Source: Dehalococcoidia bacterium (GTDB lineage Bacteria; Chloroflexota; Dehalococcoidia; Lucifugimonadales; GCA-002694895). From it: a stretch of DNA of 64,000 bases. The notes below the pieces were generated by a model. That model was not told where the DNA came from. It worked only from the letters and a program-made list of their open reading frames with translations, and searched no databases. Each line of letters starts with the position of its first letter. Positions within the stretch are counted from its first letter, which is position 1. Positions 8,376-17,184 of the stretch are shown here, one piece after another. The position numbers and the translations under genes were made by a program. Location: NCBI GenBank assembly GCA_029936815.1, contig JAPYRX010000003.1, forward strand, positions 57,172 to 121,171, read 5' to 3'.

Positions 8376-8409
8376 TTGAATATTATAGAACATATGTTCT
8401 ATAATATTC
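8376..8409 (+). promoter_or_regulatory. umuDC promoter with a 32-bp perfect palindrome containing a LexA box
   Basis: Bases 8378-8409 form a perfect 32-bp palindrome with 14-bp arms around 'atat'; its core GAAC-ATAT-GTTC is a Gram-positive LexA box. A promoter for umuDC surrounds it: TTGAAT (8376-8381), 18-nt spacer, TATAAT (8400-8405). Because the palindrome is symmetric, a TATAAT also faces plsY on the minus strand (8387-8382), but no good -35 stands behind it. Repression by LexA and induction on DNA damage are the natural reading for umuDC; any effect on plsY is a guess. Confidence 0.85.
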
Positions 8410-8436
8410 CTATAGAAATTATAAAACACATGCATT

Positions 8437-8835
8437 ATGTACACTCCAATTCCATTTTTAAAATTGATAGCTTCTGCTGGGTTCCCATCTCCTGCAGAAG
8501 ATTTTTTGGAACCAAATTTAGATTTAAACAAATTTTTGATAAAAAACCCTCCTGCAACTTTTTGTATAAAAGTTAAAGGAGATTCAATGATTGGGACTAG
8601 AATTTATTCTGGTGACGTTTTAATTGTAGACAGATCTCTTTCTCCAGAGAATAACAATATTGTTCTTGCTACTTTAAATGGTAGTTTTATTGTTAAAAAA
8701 ATTATTATTACCCATAGCAAAATATATTTAATGTCTGATGATGGTGAACGATCTGAAAAAATTTATATAAACGATCAAACAGAATTTAATATATGGGGAG
8801 TAGTAACCTCTGTGATTAATAAATTGATAGAATGA
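8437..8835 (+). CDS. umuD: UmuD-like S24 peptidase, DNA polymerase V accessory subunit
   Basis: A 132-residue UmuD. The self-cleavage site is 'ASAGFPSPAEDF' (cut expected between Ala14 and Gly15), the catalytic serine lies in 'VKGDSMIG' (Ser50), and the general-base lysine in 'SFIVKKI' (about residue 87). RecA filaments stimulate UmuD self-cleavage, and UmuD' then joins UmuC to make translesion polymerase V. The gene lies 27 nt downstream of the LexA-type palindrome and overlaps umuC by 4 nt (ATGA), so the two are translationally coupled. Confidence 0.93.
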   Translation: MYTPIPFLKLIASAGFPSPAEDFLEPNLDLNKFLIKNPPATFCIKVKGDSMIGTRIYSGDVLIVDRSLSPENNNIVLATLNGSFIVKKIIITHSKIYLMSDDGERSEKIYINDQTEFNIWGVVTSVINKLIE

Positions 8836-10085
8836 TTGCTTTAGTTGATTGTAATAATTTTTATGCTTCATGTGAAAGGATTTTTCGCCCTGATTTAATT
8901 GCTAAACCTGTGATAGTTTTATCTAATAATGACGGATGCGTAATTGCGAGAAGTAACGAAGTTAAAGATATGGGAGTTTCTATGGGAACTCCATTGTTTA
9001 AAATCAATGATTTGGTAAGAAATTACGAAATAAATATATTTTCATCTAATTTTGCATTATATGGAGATATATCAAATAGAATAATGCGAATTTTAAAAAA
9101 TGATATTGCTAATGTTGAAATTTATTCGATTGATGAAGCCTTTCTTGATTTTTCTGATTTTAATAATCATGAAACAATAGCGCTTGATTTAGTGAATAAA
9201 ATTAATAAATGGACTGGGATTCCTACTTCAATTGGTATTGCTGAAACTAAGACATTAACTAAAATTGCTAATCTGTTTGCTAAACAATCTAAATCAAAAA
9301 ATATTTTTCACATTGACAATTCTAAAATTAAATTTTTCACACAAAAAACTAAAATCTCCGATGTATGGGGGATAGGTAATAAATATACAAAATTTTTAAA
9401 TAAAAACAAAATTTATACTGCATATGATTTAACTCAAAAAAATGATAAATGGATTTTGAATAATATATCTATAAATGGTTTGAAAACCATGTATGAACTT
9501 AAAGGCATTAAATGTTTTGAATTAGAATTACTTTCATCACCTAAAAAAAATATAAGAACATCTAGGACTTTTAGTAAAGAAACTAGTGACTATTATAAAT
9601 TACAAAGAATTATTAGTTCTTTTGCTTCTAAATCATCAGAAAAATTAAGAAGACAAAATAGTAAGACTTCATCTATTTCTGTATTTATTAAAACAAATCG
9701 ATTTAAAACTCGTAATAATAATTTCAAATTGATTAGTAAATCAAATTTTGAATATCCAACTGATGATAATTCTATTATCGTTAAAGAAGCTTTGAAAATT
9801 TTAAATAAAATTTTTATTCCAGGTAAACTCTATAAACAAGCTGGAGTTATTATTGGTGATTTTCAACTTTCAGACAAAGTCCAACCTGGATTGTTTGAAA
9901 ATATGTGCCAAAAAAACGTGAGAAGTAAGCTTATGCAAGCTTTTGATACTATCAATAATGTTTTTGGTTCTGAATCAATCAAATTAGGATCAGAAGAATT
10001 TCATAATAAATGGCGAACTAATAGAAACAAATTGTCTCCTTCTTATACTACAAAATGGAATGATATTTTAGATGTAAATATATAA
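8832..10085 (+). CDS. umuC: UmuC, Y-family DNA polymerase V catalytic subunit
   Basis: A 417-residue Y-family polymerase. The first catalytic aspartate lies in 'ALVDCNNFYASCERIF', the steric and nucleotide-binding motif in 'NNDGCVIARSNEVK', and the second acidic pair in 'YSIDEAFLDF'. Helix-hairpin-helix ('VWGIGNKYTKFLNKN') and little-finger regions follow, and the C-terminal 'QPGLFEN' extension is typical of UmuC rather than DinB. It copies past lesions with UmuD' after SOS induction. Start is set by the ATGA overlap with umuD. Confidence 0.95.
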   Translation: MIALVDCNNFYASCERIFRPDLIAKPVIVLSNNDGCVIARSNEVKDMGVSMGTPLFKINDLVRNYEINIFSSNFALYGDISNRIMRILKNDIANVEIYSIDEAFLDFSDFNNHETIALDLVNKINKWTGIPTSIGIAETKTLTKIANLFAKQSKSKNIFHIDNSKIKFFTQKTKISDVWGIGNKYTKFLNKNKIYTAYDLTQKNDKWILNNISINGLKTMYELKGIKCFELELLSSPKKNIRTSRTFSKETSDYYKLQRIISSFASKSSEKLRRQNSKTSSISVFIKTNRFKTRNNNFKLISKSNFEYPTDDNSIIVKEALKILNKIFIPGKLYKQAGVIIGDFQLSDKVQPGLFENMCQKNVRSKLMQAFDTINNVFGSESIKLGSEEFHNKWRTNRNKLSPSYTTKWNDILDVNI

Positions 10086-10175
10086 TTTTATGGATCGGAA
10101 CAATCTCGAGTATATCCACAATTCAAATATTTAATCACCCTATATATCTGTATTTTATTTTGCTCTTCACTTTGG

Positions 10176-10403
10176 ATGCCATTATCTGTTTTGTATTTAA
10201 ATACAACTAACAAATTAATTTTAGTAATTGACTTGTTATGTTTGTATATTGTGGGATTAAGTTCACTTTTACTTACAAAATTTATCATTGATAATAAAAT
10301 CGAAAACTCTTTGATTTGGAAATTTTCAGTAATAGGTGGCTTACAATTTGTTTTTCACACACTAATAATTGATGCTATATATTGGGGTGTGAATTTTGTT
10401 TGA
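10176..10403 (+). CDS. Small hypothetical membrane protein
   Basis: A 75-residue frame with at least two strongly hydrophobic segments ('LILVIDLLCLYIVGLSSLLLTKFII' and 'FSVIGGLQFVFHTLIIDAIYWGV'). The frame is open back to the umuC stop, and 'ICILFCSSLW' just upstream of the first ATG is also hydrophobic, so the true start may be an upstream non-ATG codon. No clear ribosome site stands before 10176. No family is recognised. The competing minus-strand ORF at 10088-10288 is less membrane-like and looks like a shadow. Confidence 0.4.
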   Translation: MPLSVLYLNTTNKLILVIDLLCLYIVGLSSLLLTKFIIDNKIENSLIWKFSVIGGLQFVFHTLIIDAIYWGVNFV

Positions 10404-10407
10404 AAAA

Positions 10408-10692
10408 TTAATATATATCTATTTTAAAGCTAGGCATATTATCTACAAGAATAAAATCTAATGAAGCTTTTTCAACTGTTTCTGAAATATGAGCATCTAC
10501 AGACAAAAGTTCTGATCCTTCCTCGTTTTTGATTATTATGTCAGTATCAAATCTTTCTTGAATAACCATCCCAAAATCACCTTCTCCTTGCCAAAGAGGA
10601 AAAGTAACGATTTTTAATGTTTTGGTTGGATCTTTAAGTTTTTCAGATCTTATTTTGAGTAATTCTGATTTTGCTTTATTAGAAATTTTCAT
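10408..10692 (-). CDS. HesB/IscA-like small protein without the cysteine ligands
   Basis: This 94-residue protein has the length and pattern of the HesB/IscA beta-fold used in Fe-S cluster carriers: N-terminal helix 'ISNKAKSELLKIRSE', a middle 'GEGDFGMVIQERFDTDIII', and an end 'VDAHISETVEKASLDFIL' that matches the conserved 'sa..l.G..iDy' segment. It contains no cysteine at all, so it cannot hold a cluster in the usual way. Cysteine-free HesB-like proteins exist, with unknown roles. The assignment rests on pattern, not on invariant residues. Confidence 0.5.
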   Translation of the reverse strand: MKISNKAKSELLKIRSEKLKDPTKTLKIVTFPLWQGEGDFGMVIQERFDTDIIIKNEEGSELLSVDAHISETVEKASLDFILVDNMPSFKIDIY

Positions 10693-10771
10693 TTGTTTGT
10701 ATGGATGCTTAAAATAGAATATTATTATTATATATTTATAATTTATTTTTTGTAAGTTTAATGGAGAAATA

Positions 10772-10957
10772 ATGTCAATTTATACATGTAATGATTGTTC
10801 AATGGAAGTCAAAGGATTAACATGCGGAAAATGTGAAAGTGAATTAGTATTTGCTGAAATTGGAGAAAATTCTGTGGGAGTATCTCAATGTCCGATTTGT
10901 CACGGAAAAATCAAATCCCCAATGTGTTGTGGTAAAGATATGGCTTCTTCTTCCTAA
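10772..10957 (+). CDS. Small zinc-ribbon protein
   Basis: A 61-residue protein with paired metal ligands: 'TCNDCSMEVKGLTCGKC' and 'SQCPICHGKIKSPMCCGKDM'. The final 'MCCGKDM' resembles the iron-binding ends of desulforedoxin or rubredoxin-like proteins, so iron instead of zinc is possible. GGAGA precedes the ATG. It stands alone, in front of the LmbE deacetylase. The role is unknown; small ribbons of this kind often serve as redox or nucleic-acid-binding accessories. Confidence 0.75.
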   Translation: MSIYTCNDCSMEVKGLTCGKCESELVFAEIGENSVGVSQCPICHGKIKSPMCCGKDMASSS

Positions 10958-11031
10958 TTTTTAATAATTACAACTAGTTTTTTTGATGATAAAATACTTT
11001 GGTTCTTAATTCTTAATATGAGTGTTAAAGT

Positions 11032-11841
11032 ATGAATCATAAAACTCCAGATAAAATATTATTATTTTTTGCGCATCCAGATGATGAAACATCTTCATGT
11101 GGCGGACTTATATCCAAATATTCTCAATTAGGGACAAATATAACTGTGTGTACTGCTACCAATGGGAACAAAGGCGATTTAGGTACAGGTGATTTGGTTT
11201 TAAAAAGAGAAGAATTAGGTGATTTCCGAGAGAAAGAAGAATTAGAAGTGTTAAATTTTTTAGGCACTAGTGATGTAATACAACTTGGTTATGATGATCA
11301 AGGATTAGAATTACTTGATAACAATGTATTAGAAGAACAATTTTTAGATATTCTTAAACGTGTTAAGCCAAACATTGTAATTACTTTTGGTGAAAGAGGT
11401 TTTTCTGGACACACAGATCATATTCAAGTTCATTTAAATGCTAGAAAAGCATTTAATAAGTATTTAGATTTTTCATCTGATAATAATATCAAATTATATT
11501 ACACTGCTATGCCTAAATTTATAGCAGAAATAAGAGATATGGATTTAAGTGAAGATGAAAAATTACCTACTGTTGGAATTAAAATATCAGATATTTGGAC
11601 AAATAAAGTAAGCGCTCTTAGACTGTATAAAAGTCAGCAAGATGCCCAAGATGTAGCCAATATGTTTGAATCCATGTATGTTGGAAACAATTTTAATTTT
11701 GGAGATTCAAAAGCAAATTTTTCGTCTTTATTTGATTCATTTAAGAAATTTAATTATTCAAATGAGCCTACTGAATATTTTCATCAAGCTTATCCAAAGT
11801 TAAAAAATTATAAAAATATAAAACTATTGAATAATTTTTAA
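11032..11841 (+). CDS. PIG-L/LmbE family deacetylase
   Basis: A 269-residue zinc-dependent deacetylase. The metal and catalytic motif 'FFAHPDDETSSCGG' (HPDDE) is at the N-terminus and the third ligand motif 'SGHTDHIQVH' in the middle. Family members remove acetyl groups from N-acetylglucosamine conjugates, for example in mycothiol, bacillithiol or lipid glycan synthesis. No thiol-biosynthesis partner is nearby, so the substrate stays open. It converges on the next gene with a 4-nt overlap. Confidence 0.92.
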   Translation: MNHKTPDKILLFFAHPDDETSSCGGLISKYSQLGTNITVCTATNGNKGDLGTGDLVLKREELGDFREKEELEVLNFLGTSDVIQLGYDDQGLELLDNNVLEEQFLDILKRVKPNIVITFGERGFSGHTDHIQVHLNARKAFNKYLDFSSDNNIKLYYTAMPKFIAEIRDMDLSEDEKLPTVGIKISDIWTNKVSALRLYKSQQDAQDVANMFESMYVGNNFNFGDSKANFSSLFDSFKKFNYSNEPTEYFHQAYPKLKNYKNIKLLNNF

Positions 11842-12173
11842 TTTGTAAACGGATTATTACCTTCGAAAGTATCTCCATAGTATTGAAAAAACTCGATTTT
11901 ACTTTCCTCAACATATTGATATAACCCTTGGAATAAATCTTTTAAGCCATCTGGTGATTTGTTTTCTTCTCTATATGGGTTTTCTAGCTTTTCTTCTACC
12001 CAATCCATATAAATAGTATCTGCAGGACCAGGAGTTGTGGGGCCACTAATATATATCCATACAGGCGTTCTTTGACCTACGCCTTTATATTTAGCACTAA
12101 TTTGCTTGGCAGCTTCAGCTGCATCTCTTGTTTTACCTTTTTGAATTTTGAATGTTCGCCTTATAAGATACAT
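11838..12173 (-). CDS. Hypothetical protein, NIPSNAP/ferredoxin-like barrel type
   Basis: A 111-residue protein beginning 'MYLIRRTFKIQKGKTRDAAEAAKQISAKYK', which has the strand-helix opening seen in dimeric alpha-beta barrel proteins (NIPSNAP and similar). The rest ('PVWIYISGPTTPGPADTIYMDWVEE', 'IEFFQYYGDTFE') fits such a barrel but shows no catalytic signature I know. AAGGAG sits 6 nt before the ATG, a strong ribosome site. It is upstream of no other minus-strand gene except the deacetylase end, so it is probably monocistronic. Confidence 0.6.
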   Translation of the reverse strand: MYLIRRTFKIQKGKTRDAAEAAKQISAKYKGVGQRTPVWIYISGPTTPGPADTIYMDWVEEKLENPYREENKSPDGLKDLFQGLYQYVEESKIEFFQYYGDTFEGNNPFTN

Positions 12174-12211
12174 AGTGACTCCTTGATTTTTTAAATTTCT
12201 TTTTTCGTAAA

Positions 12212-13093
12212 TTATTTTATTCCTATTGTTGTAAGAATAATACCAATAAATATTAAAATACTTCCATAAAATCTGAGCTTATGTAATTTTTCACTCAAAT
12301 AAAAATAACCCATAAAAGAACTGATTATAATGCCTGAATTTCTCATAGGTGAAATATAACTTACTTCAACGAAAGTTAGAGCATAAAGAATTAAAAGATA
12401 AGATATTGAATCAGCTAATCCAACATAAGAAAATTCAATAAAATTTTTTTTAGTTAATATTGATGAATAAACATTTTCCTTTTTTATTAAAAGTAACAAA
12501 TTAAATAAAAACATAGTCAATATAGAGTACATATAAAAATATTGAATAGGATTTAAAGATTCTACGCCTAGTTTATCTACAAACGAATATGATGTGATTG
12601 TTAATCCGGTGAGTATTGAATAATTGACACCTTTGTTTTTGAAAATGAGCAACTTACCTGAAATATTATTTTTTATTTCTTTGAAATTTTTTAAATTCAA
12701 CATTAGTAACCCTGCCAAATTAATAATTATTCCTATTAATGAAATTTTACTTATAATTTCTTGAATTAAAGTTGTTCCGAGAATAGGAGTAAGTAAGTTT
12801 CCCAATCCTCTTGATAGAGGATATACTTTCGAAAAATCTTCGTTTTCATACATGAATATTAAAAAATAAAAATATAAGAAATGTATAATTGCTGAAGCAA
12901 TTATATATATCCATGCACTTGAAGAAATAGGCTCATAGAAAAAAATACACAAAGGAAGTAAGTAAATCGTATTTAATATTCTCGTCCCTGCAAATAATTG
13001 GTTACGATTATCTGTTATTTTATACCTTGAATTCCATATCACGTGAATGAATCCTGATATTATTACAATTATAAATGCTGTTAAATTGTTCAT
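12212..13093 (-). CDS. EamA/DMT family transporter
   Basis: A 293-residue, about ten-helix membrane protein of the drug/metabolite transporter superfamily, built from two EamA repeats: the first includes 'FSKVYPLSRGLGNLLTPILGTTLI', the second 'EVSYISPMRNSGIIISSFMGYFYLSEKL', the usual 'P.....' then 'E.l' pattern of each repeat. Members export amino acids, metabolites or drugs. The substrate cannot be predicted. It is divergent from rarA across an 88-nt gap. Confidence 0.85.
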   Translation of the reverse strand: MNNLTAFIIVIISGFIHVIWNSRYKITDNRNQLFAGTRILNTIYLLPLCIFFYEPISSSAWIYIIASAIIHFLYFYFLIFMYENEDFSKVYPLSRGLGNLLTPILGTTLIQEIISKISLIGIIINLAGLLMLNLKNFKEIKNNISGKLLIFKNKGVNYSILTGLTITSYSFVDKLGVESLNPIQYFYMYSILTMFLFNLLLLIKKENVYSSILTKKNFIEFSYVGLADSISYLLILYALTFVEVSYISPMRNSGIIISSFMGYFYLSEKLHKLRFYGSILIFIGIILTTIGIK

Positions 13094-13181
13094 AAGAAGA
13101 TTATATATTCATATTTCATGATTTATGTTTATAAAATGATACAATATAACTATATATTATGTTTGTTTGGAATAAATTTAT

Positions 13182-14480
13182 ATGAATAATCGTATGTCAT
13201 TGTTTGACTCTAATGTTCCTCCATTATCTGAACGTTTACGACCTAAAAAGATAGAAGATTATATTGGGCAATCTCATTTGGTAGATGAACATAAAATTCT
13301 TAATTCTTTTATCAACGGAGCAAAATTATTTTCTGTAATTTTATGGGGACCTCCTGGATCTGGTAAAACTACTCTCGCAAGAATCTTGATACTTAAATCT
13401 GGGTATGAATTTTTTCAACTGTCTGCAATATCTAGTGGAGTAAAAGATTTGAGAGATATAATTGAAAAATCTAAATTGAATAGAAGTATGGGGAAACAAT
13501 CTGTTTTATTTATAGATGAGATTCATAGATTTAATAAATCACAACAAGATTCTTTGTTACATGCTGTGGAAAATGGAACTTTAACCTTAATTGGAGCTAC
13601 TACAGAAAACCCATCTTTTGAAGTTATCCCTCCTTTAATTTCGAGGACAAGAATTCTTAAATTAAATTCGTTAGAAAATTCTGACATGAATAAAATCATT
13701 GATAATGCATTTGAAAATGATTTGATTTTGACTCAAAAAAAAATCATAATTTCATTAGAAGCCAAGACGTTTTTGATCAAACAATCTGGAGGTGATGCAA
13801 GAAAATTGTTAAATACTATTGATATTGCTTTGACCCTAATTGGAGAAAAAAAAGAAATATCGATAGATATAATTTCAGAATCATTACAGAATAAATATTT
13901 GCTTTATGATAAAAAAGGTGACTATCATTATGATACTGTCAGCGCATTTATAAAATCCATGAGAGGCAGTGATCCTGATGCTTCTGTTTATTGGCTAACT
14001 ATTATGATTGAAGGAGGCGAAAAACTAGAATTTATAGCTAGAAGGATCATAATATTTGCTTCAGAAGATATTGGAAATGCAGATCCTAAAGCATTAGATT
14101 TAGCCGTTTCAGGATTTAATGCAATTCATATTATTGGTTATCCGGAAGCGTCAATAATATTAGCTCATTTAACAACCTATATGGCTTCTGCTCCTAAATC
14201 TAATGCATCCTATATTGCATTAAAGAATGCAAAAGAACTGATAAGTAATTCGGAAATGCCTGTTGTTCCTCTTCATTTAAGAAATGCACCTACTGAATTA
14301 ATGAAAGAACAAGGTCATTCTATTAATTATAAATATCCACATGATTTTGAAAATAATTTTGTAAATGAAAATTATTTTCCTTTAAATATGTTGAACAAAT
14401 TATATAATCCTACCAATAATGGATATGAAAAACATATTAGAGAACGATTGAAATTTTTATGGAGAGAGAGAAATGAATAA
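13182..14480 (+). CDS. rarA: RarA/MgsA replication-associated recombination AAA+ ATPase
   Basis: A 432-residue clamp-loader-like AAA+ protein that acts at stalled replication forks. 'PLSERLRPKKIEDYIGQSHL' is the family N-terminus, Walker A is 'GPPGSGKTT' (about 56-64), Walker B 'LFIDEIHRFNKSQQD', sensor 1 'IGATTENPSFE', and sensor 2 'GGDARKLLN'. The C-terminal tetramerisation region 'KSMRGSDPDASVYWLTIMIEGGE' is present, so the protein is full length. It overlaps the following HAD gene by 8 nt, which couples their translation. No LexA-type box stands upstream. Confidence 0.95.
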   Translation: MNNRMSLFDSNVPPLSERLRPKKIEDYIGQSHLVDEHKILNSFINGAKLFSVILWGPPGSGKTTLARILILKSGYEFFQLSAISSGVKDLRDIIEKSKLNRSMGKQSVLFIDEIHRFNKSQQDSLLHAVENGTLTLIGATTENPSFEVIPPLISRTRILKLNSLENSDMNKIIDNAFENDLILTQKKIIISLEAKTFLIKQSGGDARKLLNTIDIALTLIGEKKEISIDIISESLQNKYLLYDKKGDYHYDTVSAFIKSMRGSDPDASVYWLTIMIEGGEKLEFIARRIIIFASEDIGNADPKALDLAVSGFNAIHIIGYPEASIILAHLTTYMASAPKSNASYIALKNAKELISNSEMPVVPLHLRNAPTELMKEQGHSINYKYPHDFENNFVNENYFPLNMLNKLYNPTNNGYEKHIRERLKFLWRERNE

Positions 14481-15228
14481 TTTTGATAATACTTTAAATT
14501 TAAAGATTTTAACTTTTGATATTTTTGGTACTTTATTAAATTTGAAAGATAGTTTAATTCCATATTTGGAAAATAACTTACAAAAATCTAATAAAAATAC
14601 AAACTTCGAAATTGTATGGGATGCGTGGAGAGATCGTCAAAGAATTGAACAATATCAGGATAATATACTTATGCTAGGACATAGTGGATATATGAAAACC
14701 TGTGAAAGAGCGTTACTATATACTCTTGATAAACATAAAATTATTTATAATAACGAGCAAATTGAAAATATTATGAGTGGCTGGTATTTTTTAAAACCTT
14801 TCGATGATGTTATTGAAAATTTACCTTTGTTACAGAAAAAATTCAAATTAGTTATTTTATCTAATGGTGAACAAAATTTCTTAGAACACTTAGCAAAAAA
14901 TCAACTTAAATTTGAATTTGATCATATAATATCCGTTGAATTAGCCGGCCAATTTAAACCAAGCCCTGCAGTATATAGAAAGGCATCTCAAATATTAAAT
15001 GAAAATCCATTGAATATTTCAATGGTTGCTTCTCATTCTTTTGATGTTATTGGAGCAAAAGCATGTGGTTTTAAATCTTCTTATATAGATCGTTACGATC
15101 TTCCTTTAGAACATTTGAATTATAAGATTGACATTCATGTTGAAGATTTCATTCAATTTACCGATTTTATTCTATATGGAAAAATACCAAATATTACTAA
15201 CAATAATAAGAAAATAAATATAGAATAA
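14473..15228 (+). CDS. L-2-haloacid dehalogenase-like HAD hydrolase
   Basis: A 251-residue HAD protein with the layout of type II haloacid dehalogenases: nucleophile loop 'LTFDIFGTLLN' (Asp), 'VILSNGEQNF' (the Ser/Asn loop), 'QFKPSPAVY' (catalytic Lys), and 'MVASHSFDVIGAKACGF' (the S/H-x-x-D-x-x-GA-x-x-GF block). These enzymes hydrolyse the carbon-halogen bond of 2-haloacids via an ester on the Asp. It is translationally coupled to rarA (GGAGAG 6 nt before its ATG). A phosphatase role is the main alternative, since the two activities share this fold. Confidence 0.8.
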   Translation: MNNFDNTLNLKILTFDIFGTLLNLKDSLIPYLENNLQKSNKNTNFEIVWDAWRDRQRIEQYQDNILMLGHSGYMKTCERALLYTLDKHKIIYNNEQIENIMSGWYFLKPFDDVIENLPLLQKKFKLVILSNGEQNFLEHLAKNQLKFEFDHIISVELAGQFKPSPAVYRKASQILNENPLNISMVASHSFDVIGAKACGFKSSYIDRYDLPLEHLNYKIDIHVEDFIQFTDFILYGKIPNITNNNKKINIE

Positions 15229-15263
15229 CTCATTATAAGTTTATCAAATAAAGTAGAGAAATT

Positions 15264-16328
15264 ATGAATGTATTAGTAATTGGTGGAACTAGATATATGG
15301 GAAGAATTCTTGTTCAAAACTTGTTAAATGAAGGGCACGAGGTATCTGTTTTATCCAGAGGTAATGAAAAACCAATTTGGTGGACTGAAATAAACCATAT
15401 TAAAGCTGACAGAAATAATATAGATGAATTATCTAAGGCACTAGAAAAATATTCGTTTGATTGGGTATTTGATTTTCAAGCATTTAGAAAAGAACACGTT
15501 GAATCATTTGAACAAATTACGCATGGTAGAGTTGGGAAATACTTATTTGTAAGCACTGGGTCAGTATATAGTAAATGGGATTATGGATCATCAGATGATG
15601 CCTTACTAGATTTTGAATTAAATATTCCATTTAAAGAAACCCAAGTAAATTGGGAAACTTTAAGTTATGAATACGACCCTAAAGAACTAGAGTATGGAGC
15701 AAGAAAACGGCATTGTGAAAAATGGATAATTGAAAATTTTAAAACTCCATATACTATAGTTAGAATTCCTGCAATCATGGGAGAAGATGATCCTACTGGT
15801 AGAATTTGGTGGTGGGTACAAAGAATAAATGATGGTAAAGGAATTGTAGTGCCTGAAAATGTAAATAATCCATTCAGGACTTTATATTCAGAAGATGCAG
15901 CAAAAGCTTTTTATGATGCAATGAAATCTGATAAAACTATCAATCAAATATATCATGTTGCAACTCATGAAATATTTACTCCTAATAGTTGGATAAGATT
16001 ATTGTCAGATGTTTTAAATACTGACCCAAACTTATATTTTGTACCATCTTCAATAACTGATAAATACCTTAATAGTGATGATGATAAATATTCTCCTCCA
16101 TTATTGAGAAATTATCCATATATTGCTGATTTGAATAAATCAGATAATGATTTTAATTTCACTACAACTAGCCCTGAAATTTGGTTGAATAAAGTAGTTG
16201 AATATTATTTAAATATCAAAAATATAGAAAATTCTAAAGGTTATGGCAATAGAGAAATCGAACTTGAAATCGGGTTGAATTGGAGGAAAAACATCCAATC
16301 TTTAGAATCGAATTTTCAAAATAATTAA
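15264..16328 (+). CDS. NAD-dependent epimerase/dehydratase (extended SDR)
   Basis: A 354-residue protein with the Rossmann start 'VLVIGGTRYMGRILVQNLL' (GGTRxxG variant, as in CSP41/nucleoside-diphosphate-sugar epimerase relatives), 'FDWVFDFQAF', and 'YLFVSTGSVY'. The catalytic tyrosine-lysine pair is not in the usual YxxxK form; the nearest is 'YGARKRHCEKW'. It may bind NAD(P) and act on a sugar or aromatic substrate, but the atypical active site leaves this open. It stands downstream of the HAD gene with a 35-nt gap. Confidence 0.8.
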   Translation: MNVLVIGGTRYMGRILVQNLLNEGHEVSVLSRGNEKPIWWTEINHIKADRNNIDELSKALEKYSFDWVFDFQAFRKEHVESFEQITHGRVGKYLFVSTGSVYSKWDYGSSDDALLDFELNIPFKETQVNWETLSYEYDPKELEYGARKRHCEKWIIENFKTPYTIVRIPAIMGEDDPTGRIWWWVQRINDGKGIVVPENVNNPFRTLYSEDAAKAFYDAMKSDKTINQIYHVATHEIFTPNSWIRLLSDVLNTDPNLYFVPSSITDKYLNSDDDKYSPPLLRNYPYIADLNKSDNDFNFTTTSPEIWLNKVVEYYLNIKNIENSKGYGNREIELEIGLNWRKNIQSLESNFQNN

Positions 16329-16345
16329 TTGTTATTTTTTTAAAA

Positions 16346-17173
16346 TTAGTAAGGTATTCCGGCAAGTAATATAGCAGAGTACATACATTTCCAAGCTTCA
16401 ATATAGTCTTTTGACTCATATGATATAGTTTGCCTTGATATTCTTTTAATTCCTGGCATCATTGAAACTACGTCTGCCATTAAATCGCTCGAGAATTCTA
16501 TTCCCATTTTTACTGTTCCACTGTATTTAATAGGTTTAAATTCTTTGTGCTTTAAAACTGCTTCGTGAGAATCTTTTTTAATTAAATTGAAGGCATCATT
16601 TCCGGATAAATTTTTTGCTGAAAATTTATTTATAGTTTCTTTAACTGACGATCCAATTATATTTGGAACCAAATTTTTAGCATCATTCACTATGTCATTA
16701 TCTCCTGCAATCATTCCTATAGGAACATTATAATAACCTGCTATTCCTGCATTTATTTCAAATTCTGATGATGGCTTGTCATTTATAAAAAAATGTTGTA
16801 CCACACTGGAGCCTCTGATTGTATGGCTTAATATTCCTTTTTCTCCTGGCCTTGAATGATAACCAATACACATTGATATATCAGGGGAGTTTTCGACGCC
16901 TTGCATCATACCCAAAGGTTTTGGAGATCCACTAATTAATTCTGCTCTTTGATCCAACATATATGGCAAAAGATTTCTCATAGAACCATGACTGTCGTTT
17001 ACAACAACTATATTCGCTCCTGCATCAAAACTTCCTTCTATAGCTGCATTTGCTTCAAGAGTCATTGCTTTTCTCATCATTTCATAATCATGCCCTTTTT
17101 GGTTAGCTTGATCTGAATGAACTACTCCTGCTATCCCTTCCATGTCAATTGATATATGTACTGATACACTCAT
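16346..17173 (-). CDS. M55 family D-aminopeptidase (DppA-like)
   Basis: A 275-residue M55 metallopeptidase, the family of Bacillus DppA, which releases D-amino acids from the N-terminus of peptides. The metal motif 'ISIDMEGIAGVVHSDQ' (DxE) opens the protein, and 'VNDSHGSMRNLLP' and 'CIGYHSRPGEKGILSHT' follow as family blocks. It starts 11 nt after the malic enzyme stop, so it is likely last in a bicupin-malic enzyme-M55 transcript. A role in recycling peptidoglycan or dissolved D-peptides fits the many other peptidases in the window. Confidence 0.92.
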   Translation of the reverse strand: MSVSVHISIDMEGIAGVVHSDQANQKGHDYEMMRKAMTLEANAAIEGSFDAGANIVVVNDSHGSMRNLLPYMLDQRAELISGSPKPLGMMQGVENSPDISMCIGYHSRPGEKGILSHTIRGSSVVQHFFINDKPSSEFEINAGIAGYYNVPIGMIAGDNDIVNDAKNLVPNIIGSSVKETINKFSAKNLSGNDAFNLIKKDSHEAVLKHKEFKPIKYSGTVKMGIEFSSDLMADVVSMMPGIKRISRQTISYESKDYIEAWKCMYSAILLAGIPY

Positions 17174-17184
17174 ATAATCCCTCT

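Noticed and set aside
10088-10288. 66-aa minus-strand ORF beside umuC
   Set aside because: It overlaps the more membrane-like plus-strand frame, and shows no domain or ribosome site.
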